Of a stretch of 64,000 nt of DNA, positions 44,812-51,412 are shown one piece after another (position 1 is the first letter of the stretch; every line of letters starts with the position of its first letter). The position numbers were made by a program, and so were the translations under genes. The notes below the pieces were generated by a model, which saw only the letters and a list, made by a program, of their open reading frames with translations, was not told where the DNA came from and ran no database searches. The stretch is from the NCBI GenBank assembly GCA_041741155.1, contig JBGSKO010000104.1:1-64000 (forward strand), written 5' to 3'. The DNA is from M3007 sp041741155 (GTDB lineage: Bacteria > Bacteroidota > Bacteroidia > Chitinophagales > Saprospiraceae).

Positions 44812-44818
44812 TCAATCG
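44443..44818. repeat. CGATTNNNN 9-nt array with inverted second arm inside the nos operon
   Basis: Twenty-four 9-nt units run from 44,443 to 44,658 in perfect register. Each begins CGATT (two begin TGATT, one CAATT) followed by GATT, GGTT, GGAC, AGGC, AAGC, GTAC, GAAC or GGGC. A hairpin-forming centre separates them from seven complementary units NNNNAATCG at 44,756-44,818. The nosL-fusion stop codon (TGA, 44,814-44,812) lies within the last unit; the first unit ends near the nosD ATG. The operon mRNA would contain it. Confidence 0.95.
44665..44740. repeat. 21-bp perfect hairpin at the centre of the nos operon array
   Basis: Positions 44,665-44,685 and 44,720-44,740 are perfect reverse complements (core GTTGGTGTTTTCACC), 34 nt apart. 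It sits between the two arms of the 9-nt array and differs from them in sequence. Confidence 0.9.
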
Positions 44819-45840
44819 AACAAAGCCGGCACTTGCTTCCATGCAAGCATTTCTCCGCCGGTTTGCGTTTGTATCTTTTCCAGATCGCTCTGCGTAGCGA
44901 ATGCCGCAACTTGCGAAGCCATGGGCGTTTTCAGGTTATCGCTGTGCAGGAAAAGCGCTTTTTCGATCTCCAGCAGCACGCCTTCGTGGGCAAAATCGGC
45001 GATATACCGACCGGCAACATCTTCGGGTTTGACAGTCCCCTCCTGTTCAAAAAGCACCAGGCAGTTCACATCGTCGAACTTGAACGCCTTGCCTTTTTTG
45101 GTCATGATTTCGGCGCCGTAGCGTTTGTCCATGAGGGTCATTTTGCAGAAAGAACAGTTGTCGGTGCCGTAGTGGATGGGCTGCGGGCCGGTGCTGCATT
45201 GCACAAAAAAGAGCGGTAGCAGCAGGGCAACAGCGGCGGCGGCGGGTTTGGCGACTGCAACGCGTTGCTTTCGGTTGCGCCACCACTCGTACGCCACGAT
45301 GAACAGCGAAATACCCGTGACGCCCATCAGAATCCAGCCGCCGGTATCGGGCAGCGACCAGGCCTCGAAGTTGAGCAGTTTTTTGTAGCCAAGCACGGGT
45401 GGCTGGTAGGCCATGCCGGGGATGACGATCGGCGCTTTCGGGTCGAGGTTGTGTCCGTAGTCGTATCCCCAGCGCCAGAAATCGTACAATGCCAGGCTGT
45501 CGGCAATAGCCAGTACCATCCAGTAGGCCAGTGCCGACCACCAGCGCCCGATGAGTGCCAGCAGGAGGCACAACACTCCAACTCCCATTATAGCAGGACC
45601 GATGAACTCGAATTCCGGAAACATTTCCACGCTGATGGCACGCATGCCGATGTAGTGGTTCAAGGCGCTGATGACCCGCACATCGCCCGTGAGGGTGTCA
45701 TTCCAGATTTTCATTTCCAATCCCTCGGGGTACTGCGGCGCGGTAAGATAAATGGACCAGATCGGCGTTTTCAGCATGATAAATAATGCCAGGGCGCCAA
45801 TTACGAGGGTAATGCGGGAGATATTGGTGATTTTGAACAT
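44812..45840 (-). CDS. nosL: Four-helix membrane domain fused to NosL copper chaperone
   Basis: This 342-residue protein has helices at about 10-28, 79-100, 102-122 and 168-186 in an N-terminal membrane part, then a hydrophobic segment (200-214) followed by Cys215 in FFVQCSTG, an internal lipobox-like motif, and a NosL domain. The NosL copper(I) site NCSFCKM is at 228-234. In most organisms NosL is a separate lipoprotein that brings copper to NosZ; here the lipobox appears inside a longer protein. It may be a true fusion or two fused genes. It is the fourth gene of the operon, between fasciclin and nosD. Confidence 0.85.
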   Translation of the reverse strand: MFKITNISRITLVIGALALFIMLKTPIWSIYLTAPQYPEGLEMKIWNDTLTGDVRVISALNHYIGMRAISVEMFPEFEFIGPAIMGVGVLCLLLALIGRWWSALAYWMVLAIADSLALYDFWRWGYDYGHNLDPKAPIVIPGMAYQPPVLGYKKLLNFEAWSLPDTGGWILMGVTGISLFIVAYEWWRNRKQRVAVAKPAAAAVALLLPLFFVQCSTGPQPIHYGTDNCSFCKMTLMDKRYGAEIMTKKGKAFKFDDVNCLVLFEQEGTVKPEDVAGRYIADFAHEGVLLEIEKALFLHSDNLKTPMASQVAAFATQSDLEKIQTQTGGEMLAWKQVPALFD

Positions 45841-45855
45841 GGCTATCATGGTACT

Positions 45856-45966
45856 GCCGAACCCCGTTCGGCGCTATTGATTCTATTTATTTGTTCAGGC
45901 AATATGTGCCCTGCGCCGAACGGGGTTCGGCGGCACATGCACGCAGCGTGCCGAACGGGGTTCGGC
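45856..45966. repeat. Three copies of a 17-nt GC palindrome
   Basis: Copies at 45,856-45,872, 45,915-45,931 and 45,950-45,966 read GCCGAACGGGGTTCGGC or its reverse complement. They lie between the fasciclin gene stop and the NosL-fusion start, in the operon transcript. Confidence 0.9.
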
Positions 45967-45994
45967 GGTACAATGGCCGCAGTAGAAAAGCAAC

Positions 45995-46552
45995 CTATTC
46001 CGGCAACAGCACTGCATCAATGACGTGCACAATGCCATTGGAGGCGGGTACCGAAGCGAGGATTGTGGCGGTGCCGTTCACCATCACTTTGCCGTCTTTT
46101 ACGCTCAGGGTGATGTTTTTCAGGTTGACCTGGTTGAGTTTTTGACCATCGCGCATTTGTTCGGTTTTTATCCCCCCCACGAACGTGTGGTATTCGAGGA
46201 TATTCAAGAGCGCATCCTTGTTCTCGGGCTTCATCAGGTTGTCGAGCGTTTCTTTGGGTATTTTGGCGAATGCTGCGTCAGTGGGTGCGAACACGGTAAA
46301 CGGCCCGGCATTGGACAAGACATCCACCAGGCCGGCAGCCTTTACGGCAGCGACAAGCGTGGTGTGATCCTTGGAGCCAATGGCGATTTGCACGACGTTT
46401 TTCTGGGAAACATCGTCCTGTACAGCAGACTGACCCGGACCTGCAGCCGCAGCATCAGCAGTAGGTGCAGAATCGGTGGTCGTAGTTTGATTGCAAGCAA
46501 AAACGGAGAGCAGGAGCGCGAGCGCCAGTATGGAAGAAAACAGGTGTTTCAT
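45995..46552 (-). CDS. Fasciclin-domain lipoprotein in the nos operon
   Basis: This 185-residue protein has a lipoprotein signal (hydrophobic core then SVFAC with Cys20), a Thr/Ala-rich linker and one fasciclin (FAS1) domain from about 60, with TTLVAAVKAAGLVDVLS, GPFTVFAPTDAAFAKIP and the closing GIVHVIDAVLLPE. FAS1 domains mediate adhesion or ligand binding. It lies between nosZ and the NosL fusion in the same direction. Its function in N2O reduction, if any, is not known; a surface or periplasmic scaffold role is a guess. Confidence 0.9.
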   Translation of the reverse strand: MKHLFSSILALALLLSVFACNQTTTTDSAPTADAAAAGPGQSAVQDDVSQKNVVQIAIGSKDHTTLVAAVKAAGLVDVLSNAGPFTVFAPTDAAFAKIPKETLDNLMKPENKDALLNILEYHTFVGGIKTEQMRDGQKLNQVNLKNITLSVKDGKVMVNGTATILASVPASNGIVHVIDAVLLPE

Positions 46553-46559
46553 AAAAAAA

Positions 46560-46733
46560 GGTTGAGACAGGTGGAGAGGGTTGAGAAGGTTGAGAAGGTT
46601 GAGAGGGTTGAGAAGGTTGAGAAGGTTGAGAAGGTTGAGAAGGTTGAGAAGGTTGAGTTAATTCCGCGTTTTCAACCTCCTCAACTCTTAATCTCAACCT
46701 TCTCAACCTTTTCTCTCAACCTTTTCTCTCAAC
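46560..46733. repeat. GGTTGAGNN 9-nt array with inverted second arm between nosZ and fasciclin genes
   Basis: Nine units of GGTTGAGAA or close variants run in strict register at 46,579-46,659, preceded by two shifted units. A complementary arm of CTCAAC/CTCAACC words with irregular spacing runs at 46,670-46,733. The arm ends 4 bp from the TAA of nosZ at 46,739-46,737. The fasciclin ATG is 7 bp from the other end. Confidence 0.9.
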
Positions 46734-46736
46734 TAT

Positions 46737-48695
46737 TTACTGCGGTTCCCCGGTACTAAATTTCAACGGCACATTCGATCCAGCGGGCGAAACGCGCATA
46801 TAGCCCTGCATTTCCTGGTGGAGGGCCGAGCAGAAGTCGGTGCAGTAGAACGGCACCACACCCACGCGATCGGGTTTCCACAGCAGGGTTTGGGTCTCGC
46901 CGGGCATGATGAGGATTTCGGCGGTAGCGGCGCCCTTCACAGCGAAACCGTGCGGAACGTCCCAGTCCTGTTCGAGGTTGGTGACGTGGAAATAAACCTC
47001 ATCACCCAGGCGCACGCCCTCGATATTGTCGGGCGTCAGGTGCGAGCGAATAGCGGTCATATAGACGTGTACCTTGTTGCCTTCGCGCACCACTTTGGCC
47101 TGAGCCTCGCCTTTGGCTGCATACGGGTGAGCGTTTTCTTCCAGCGGATAAAACTTGACCGACTTATCCTTGATCAGGCTGGCAGGTATGGCGTTGGCAT
47201 AGTGTGGCTCGCCCACGGTGGGGAAGTCGAGCAGGAGTTTCATCTTGTCGCCGCTGATGTCGTACAACTGGGCCGACTGCGCCAGCTCGGGGCCGGTGGG
47301 CAGGTAGCGGTCCTTGGTGATCTTGTTGTAGGCGATCACATACTTGCCATGCGGCTTTTTCGTGTCGCCGCCAGGCACGCACAGGTGACCGATGGAGTAG
47401 TACGTAGGCACGCGGTCAACGACCTCGAGGCTTTGTACATTCCACTTGACGATCTCGGACGACACGAAGAAGGACGTGTATGCATTGCCCTTGTTGTCAA
47501 ATTCGGTGTGCAACGGGCCCAGACCCGGTTTTTTCACTTCGCCATGCAGCACATCCTCGTATTTCAGCACGGGAATGCCGTCGTATTCGCCTTCGAAATT
47601 GCGGTCGGCGATGGCTTTTTGCATTTTGGCAAAGGAAAACACTGGAATGATAGCAGCCAGCTTGCCCGAACCCACGATGTATTCGCCGGTCGGATTCACG
47701 TCGCAGCCGTGTGGGCTTTTCGGGCAGGGAATGAAGTAAGCAAAATCCTTGAGCACTTTCGGGTCAAGCATGATGGCCTCCGTTTCCCATTTGGTTGTGG
47801 CGGTGTGCGTTTTTTCGTCGTAGAAGTTGTGGGCGTAGCGCACTTTTTTCGTCACGCCTTTGCCGGCGCGGGCGTACTCTTCGGCTTTTTTCCAGTTGAT
47901 GGCAACGATAAAATCCTTGTCGTTTTGCGAAGCATTCACTTCAAGCAGCGTGTTGGCACGCTCGGAGTTGTAGCAGGAGAAGAAGAACCAGTCGTGGCTC
48001 GGGCCTTTGCCGGAACGGCTCAGGTCGAGGTTGATGCCGGGCAACAGTACCTGGAAGGCCAATTTCAGGTGCCCCTCTTTCGGGTCAATGCTGATAAATG
48101 AAGCGGTGCCCCGGAAGTTCTCCTTGTAGGTTTCGATGGGCACATCGGGTTGGTCGTCCATAGGTATGGAGAAACGTGTGCCGGCCACGATGTACTCGCT
48201 GTTTTCGGTGATGAACGGCGAGGAGTGGTTACCGCCCGAGTTGGGGATTTCCAGAATCTCTTGTGTGCGGAAGGAGCTGAGATCTACGCGAGCCACCCGC
48301 GGGGTGTTGTTGGCGTTGGCAAACAACCAGCGGCCGTCCTGCTCACCGTTGGTTTGCGACATGGAAATGTGGTGCTGATCGTCCCAGGGTATAAAGCCGT
48401 GGGAAGTCATCAGCATGGGCTTGGTTTCTTCGCTGTAACCGTAGCCGTTTTCCGGGAATACCGAAAACACGGGGATGATTTTCAGCAAACGCCCCGATGG
48501 CAGGCCGTACACGGACACTTGCCCGTTGAAACCGCCGGATACGAAGTTGTAAAATTCGTCGTAGGTGCCTGGCGCGACATACACTTTTTGGGCAGCATCA
48601 CCGGCAGATGCGCTGGCGACACCCTTGGTTTTGCATTGCCACAGGGCAGCGATCACGAGGAGTAGCCCGGCAAAAAAGAAGAGTAATTTTTTCAT
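46737..48695 (-). CDS. nosZ: Nitrous oxide reductase, Sec-dependent clade II
   Basis: This 652-residue NosZ reduces N2O to N2 in the periplasm. It has a plain Sec-type signal (MKKLLFFFAGLLL...) without the twin-arginine motif of clade I, with a Cys at 21 that may be lipid-modified. The seven CuZ histidines are recognisable in WDDQHHISMS, GGNHSSPF, SHDWFFFS, SPHGCD, PLHTEF, GHLCVP and EPHYAN. CuA ligands are in CTDFCSALHQEM (Cys618, Cys622, His626, Met629), with a further His in VPHGFAV. It follows a lipoprotein cytochrome c and precedes fasciclin, nosL, D, F, ric and Y. Confidence 0.97.
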   Translation of the reverse strand: MKKLLFFFAGLLLVIAALWQCKTKGVASASAGDAAQKVYVAPGTYDEFYNFVSGGFNGQVSVYGLPSGRLLKIIPVFSVFPENGYGYSEETKPMLMTSHGFIPWDDQHHISMSQTNGEQDGRWLFANANNTPRVARVDLSSFRTQEILEIPNSGGNHSSPFITENSEYIVAGTRFSIPMDDQPDVPIETYKENFRGTASFISIDPKEGHLKLAFQVLLPGINLDLSRSGKGPSHDWFFFSCYNSERANTLLEVNASQNDKDFIVAINWKKAEEYARAGKGVTKKVRYAHNFYDEKTHTATTKWETEAIMLDPKVLKDFAYFIPCPKSPHGCDVNPTGEYIVGSGKLAAIIPVFSFAKMQKAIADRNFEGEYDGIPVLKYEDVLHGEVKKPGLGPLHTEFDNKGNAYTSFFVSSEIVKWNVQSLEVVDRVPTYYSIGHLCVPGGDTKKPHGKYVIAYNKITKDRYLPTGPELAQSAQLYDISGDKMKLLLDFPTVGEPHYANAIPASLIKDKSVKFYPLEENAHPYAAKGEAQAKVVREGNKVHVYMTAIRSHLTPDNIEGVRLGDEVYFHVTNLEQDWDVPHGFAVKGAATAEILIMPGETQTLLWKPDRVGVVPFYCTDFCSALHQEMQGYMRVSPAGSNVPLKFSTGEPQ

Positions 48696-48703
48696 AATTT
48701 TTA

Positions 48704-48829
48704 TAGTGATGAGTGATGAGCTATGAGTGATAAGTGATGAGCTATGAGTGATGAGCTATGAGTTGATGTGCGGGATAAGTTGAGTACTCTACGAAACTCA
48801 TCACTCATAGCTCATAACTCATCACTTCT
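48704..48829. repeat. GAGTGAT/GAGCTAT 7-nt array with inverted second arm between cytochrome c and nosZ
   Basis: Nine 7-nt units in strict register (48,704-48,766) are followed 28 bp later by the complementary arm AACTCAT, CACTCAT, AGCTCAT, AACTCAT, CACTTCT (48,795-48,829). The cytochrome stop codon TGA (48,824-48,822) is part of the arm. The other end lies 8 bp upstream of the nosZ ATG, so the array occupies the whole gap. Confidence 0.92.
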
Positions 48830-49286
48830 CTCCGTCGTTGGCGCGCATGAATTCCAGTACGTCGCGGGCATCGCCAATGGACACATTTTGGTTGGGCATG
48901 CGGGTGAGGCAGAGTTCGAGCAATTTTTGGGCTTCATTGTCCTTTTCGAGCATGACCTCCACATTGGTGACCATGTTCATGATCCACTCGGGCTTGCGTT
49001 TTTTGGTGACATCTTTCCAGCCCGGACCGACAACCCGCTTGTCGTCGAGTTTGTGGCAGGCGGAGCATTTCATGTCGTAAATCGCTTTCCCACGGGATAC
49101 GCGTTCGGCTTCGAGCGGAGTTTTAAGTTCGACAGCTTTTACTTCGCCGACGCCTTTGCCTTCAGCCAGCATTTGCGCTTCCGGAGAGGGCGCCGGTGGG
49201 GCAGTGGATTGCTTTGGGGAGTCTCCGCCGCCACAGGCTGCGAGTGCGAATACGAATAGCAAGAGGGCGCTATACCATGTTTTCAT
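48822..49286 (-). CDS. Lipoprotein cytochrome c, probable electron donor to NosZ
   Basis: This 154-residue protein has a lipoprotein signal ending FALAAC (Cys18), a Pro/Ala linker, and a single class I cytochrome c domain. The heme site CSACH is at 74-78 and the axial Met is probably in RMPNQNVS near the C-terminus, with KLDDKRVVGPGWKDVTKK between them. Its gene is the first of the nos operon and only a repeat array separates it from nosZ, so it most likely carries electrons to NosZ. The ATG at 49,286 gives the lipobox; a palindrome lies upstream at 49,355. Confidence 0.88.
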   Translation of the reverse strand: MKTWYSALLLFVFALAACGGGDSPKQSTAPPAPSPEAQMLAEGKGVGEVKAVELKTPLEAERVSRGKAIYDMKCSACHKLDDKRVVGPGWKDVTKKRKPEWIMNMVTNVEVMLEKDNEAQKLLELCLTRMPNQNVSIGDARDVLEFMRANDGEK

Positions 49287-49326
49287 ACAATTATGATTTT
49301 GTTTGAACGATATGTTTTTCATGCTG

Positions 49327-49334
49327 CAAGTGTA
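49327..49334 (-). promoter_or_regulatory. Likely -7 element of the nos operon
   Basis: On the minus strand TACACTTG resembles TAnnTTTG with one mismatch. It would place the start point near 49,323, about 37 bp before the cytochrome ATG. No -33 TTTG is present at the usual distance, in line with an activator-dependent promoter. Confidence 0.45.
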
Positions 49335-49354
49335 CGGGCATGCAGAGGCAGGGA

Positions 49355-49374
49355 TTTATGACTCGAATCATAAA
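49355..49374. promoter_or_regulatory. Crp/Fnr-like palindrome upstream of the nos operon
   Basis: TTTATGACTCGAATCATAAA is a 20-bp near-palindrome (9 of 10 pairs), with TATGA-N6-TCATA in the middle. This is the layout of Crp/Fnr-family sites. Its centre at 49,364.5 is about 41.5 bp upstream of the inferred start point, the class II activator position. Confidence 0.6.
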
Positions 49375-49614
49375 CCAAAAAAAGGGGGAAAGACCAGGAA
49401 AAATGAAGTGGAGATGGCCTTAAAACCGGGCCTGTGGACGCTCTTTCAGGCATGCGTTCGCCCGAGATGACGACTATCATGTCGCAGACTGAGAACAATC
49501 AAAAGGGGAATAGCAGGTTGCGACGAAAGTCTTCTCTCGGAAGAGACTGGGGGCTGTGGCAAAAGTCCCGGTACCACCCGGCGTCGGCTGGGTATATTTT
49601 GTGTCTGCTTTGTT

Positions 49615-49700
49615 TGTCATCCCGAAGGGAACTGTCCGCTCTACGGACGGCACGCTTCGCATAACCTTCCGTAGAGCGGACAGTTCCCTTCGGGATGACA
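49615..49700. repeat. 33-bp perfect inverted repeat downstream of glgA
   Basis: Positions 49,615-49,647 and 49,668-49,700 are exact reverse complements with a 20-nt loop; the arm begins TGTCATCCCGAAGGGAACTG. It lies 16 bp past the glgA stop. It may act as a terminator; the CATCCCGAA word also occurs in the outer arms of the element at 20,706. Confidence 0.9.
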
Positions 49701-49716
49701 ATACAGAGCGGGCGTT

Positions 49717-51336
49717 CTATTTTTTAGTTTTTCCCGATTTGCCCGAAGCGGGCTGGCGTTTGGTCTTTGCCGGTGCCGCCGGTGCTGGAAGTGCAGCTTC
49801 TTCCGGGCGGACGGCGGCTTTGGACTGTTCCGGTATCGGTGGAGCCTGTGTTTCCGGTGCCGACTGTACCGGGACGGCTTCGATGTGTGCGCCGAAGTCG
49901 CGGTACACCGAGAAATACTGTTCGATGGTGTTTTCCCAGGAAAAATTAACGGCCATGACGCGTTCCCGCAGGTGTGTCATGGTTTCGGGATCGTTGTGCC
50001 ACATGGAGGCAGCGCGGTAAATGGCGTGTACGGCATCGTCCAAACTGAACTGATCAAACCGGATACCGCGGCCGGAGCCGTCCGGTTCACCGATATCGGG
50101 CACCGTATCCTTCAATCCACCCACCGAGCGCACCACCGGGATCGCGCCGTAGCGCATGGCGTACATCTGGTTCAGTCCGCACGGCTCCACGCGGGAGGGC
50201 ATAACGAGGAAATCGGAGCCTGCGTAAATCTGGTGGGCGAGCGCCTCATTGTAATCAATCACAGCATTGAACTTGCCTGGAAACTGGTGAGCCAGCGAGC
50301 GAAACTGGTTTTCCGTCCACGATTCGCCGGTACCCAGCACCAGGAAACTCGTCCGCGCGCCGGCCTGGATGAAGCGCCGGAAGGTATCGGGCAGCAGGTC
50401 CACGCCTTTTTCATTCACCATACGCCCGATAAAACTGAACAGGGGCGCATCATAGGGAAGCCCGAACCACTCGCACAGCACGCGTTTGTTGCGCGTTTTG
50501 AACTTGGAAATATTCTTGCCCTCCCGATGGTACTGGATCATCGGGTCATTGGAGGGGTCCCACACCTGGGCGTCTATGCCGTTCACGATGCCGCGCTGCT
50601 TGCGCCATTCCTGCCGGAACAACGGCTCCAGCCCGAGGCTGCTGTGGTGCAATTCAAACAGGTACGAGGGCGACACCGTGGTGACCGCCCATGCGGTTTT
50701 TATGGCGGTGGCCATCGGGTTGATGACGCCGTGCCAATCCAGCAGGTTCCGGGCGCCGGCCTCGTAGGGCGGCAACAAGTGACTGTTTCCCCAACCAAAC
50801 ATCCCCTGATATTGGCCATTGTGGATGGTAAAAACGGTCGGAATGGGCGCCAACTGCTGGTATGCCGGGCAGTATTTGACCATCCAGGGAATGAGCGCCG
50901 TGTGGTGGTCGTGGCAGTGCAGCACACGGGGCCGGTCGTGCCAGGGAAACGACATCAGCCACTCCAATACGGCTTGCTGGAAACAGATATAGCGCAGTAT
51001 TTCGTCGCTGTATGGTGCGCCGGAGGCATCGTTATAGATACCGGAGCGGTCGTACAGACCTGGAATATCCACCACAAAGAGCGGGTAGCCGAGCGTATTG
51101 CCCACCTGCTGTTGCACGCGGAAGTTCCACTGGCGCCAGTTGATCCAGGTTGAACCCTGGAAGACTGTGACCCATTCCTGGTTATTGATCCAGCGTTGGG
51201 AGTATTTCGGAATAATAGCGGCGGAAAGCACCCCCGCCTGGGTGTTGTATTTTGGCAGGGAACCGACTACGTCGCCCAGGCCGCCTGTTTTGGCGGCGGG
51301 GTAACATTCAGCAGAAATATGGAGAACCTGGATCAT
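49717..51336 (-). CDS. glgA: Glycogen/starch synthase
   Basis: This 539-residue GT5 glycosyltransferase extends alpha-1,4-glucan from ADP-glucose. KTGGLGDVVGSLPK (about 15-28) is the sugar-nucleotide signature, HCHDHHTALIPW lies near 140, and the C-terminal half holds FIGRMVNEKGVDLLPD and MPSRVEPCGLNQMYAMRYG with the Glu of the EX7E motif. Beyond about 480 there is a low-complexity tail rich in Pro, Ala and Lys that is longer than usual. It starts at the ATG at 51,336. No glgB or glgC is adjacent. Confidence 0.92.
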   Translation of the reverse strand: MIQVLHISAECYPAAKTGGLGDVVGSLPKYNTQAGVLSAAIIPKYSQRWINNQEWVTVFQGSTWINWRQWNFRVQQQVGNTLGYPLFVVDIPGLYDRSGIYNDASGAPYSDEILRYICFQQAVLEWLMSFPWHDRPRVLHCHDHHTALIPWMVKYCPAYQQLAPIPTVFTIHNGQYQGMFGWGNSHLLPPYEAGARNLLDWHGVINPMATAIKTAWAVTTVSPSYLFELHHSSLGLEPLFRQEWRKQRGIVNGIDAQVWDPSNDPMIQYHREGKNISKFKTRNKRVLCEWFGLPYDAPLFSFIGRMVNEKGVDLLPDTFRRFIQAGARTSFLVLGTGESWTENQFRSLAHQFPGKFNAVIDYNEALAHQIYAGSDFLVMPSRVEPCGLNQMYAMRYGAIPVVRSVGGLKDTVPDIGEPDGSGRGIRFDQFSLDDAVHAIYRAASMWHNDPETMTHLRERVMAVNFSWENTIEQYFSVYRDFGAHIEAVPVQSAPETQAPPIPEQSKAAVRPEEAALPAPAAPAKTKRQPASGKSGKTKK

Positions 51337-51412
51337 GGTTGCGTTTTGTTTTTTCCAGTCGAGAAATACAGCAATGTGGCGCCCGGGGTAAATTTTACGG
51401 ATTTGCGAAGTT

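Larger units (their letters stand above)
49287..49716. other. 430-bp gene-free region with nos promoter, operator and long hairpin
   Basis: Contains a likely -7 element (49,327-49,334), a 20-bp operator-like palindrome (49,355-49,374) and a 33-bp perfect inverted repeat (49,615-49,700). ORFs across 49,434-49,701 are not supported. Confidence 0.7.

Noticed and set aside
44443..44818. CRISPR array
   Set aside because: There are no 20-40 nt repeats with unique spacers; the unit is 9 nt with a variable tetramer and no cas genes are present.
43341..44897. 518-codon plus-strand ORF across nosD and the array
   Set aside because: It is antisense to nosD, then runs through the 9-nt array; nosD has clear family motifs on the other strand.
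46455..46706. ORF of Gln-Pro-Ser repeats
   Set aside because: Produced by the GGTTGAG array read on the minus strand; no start context or family.
49434..49701. Short ORFs around the 33-bp inverted repeat
   Set aside because: They mirror each other across the palindrome and have no family resemblance.
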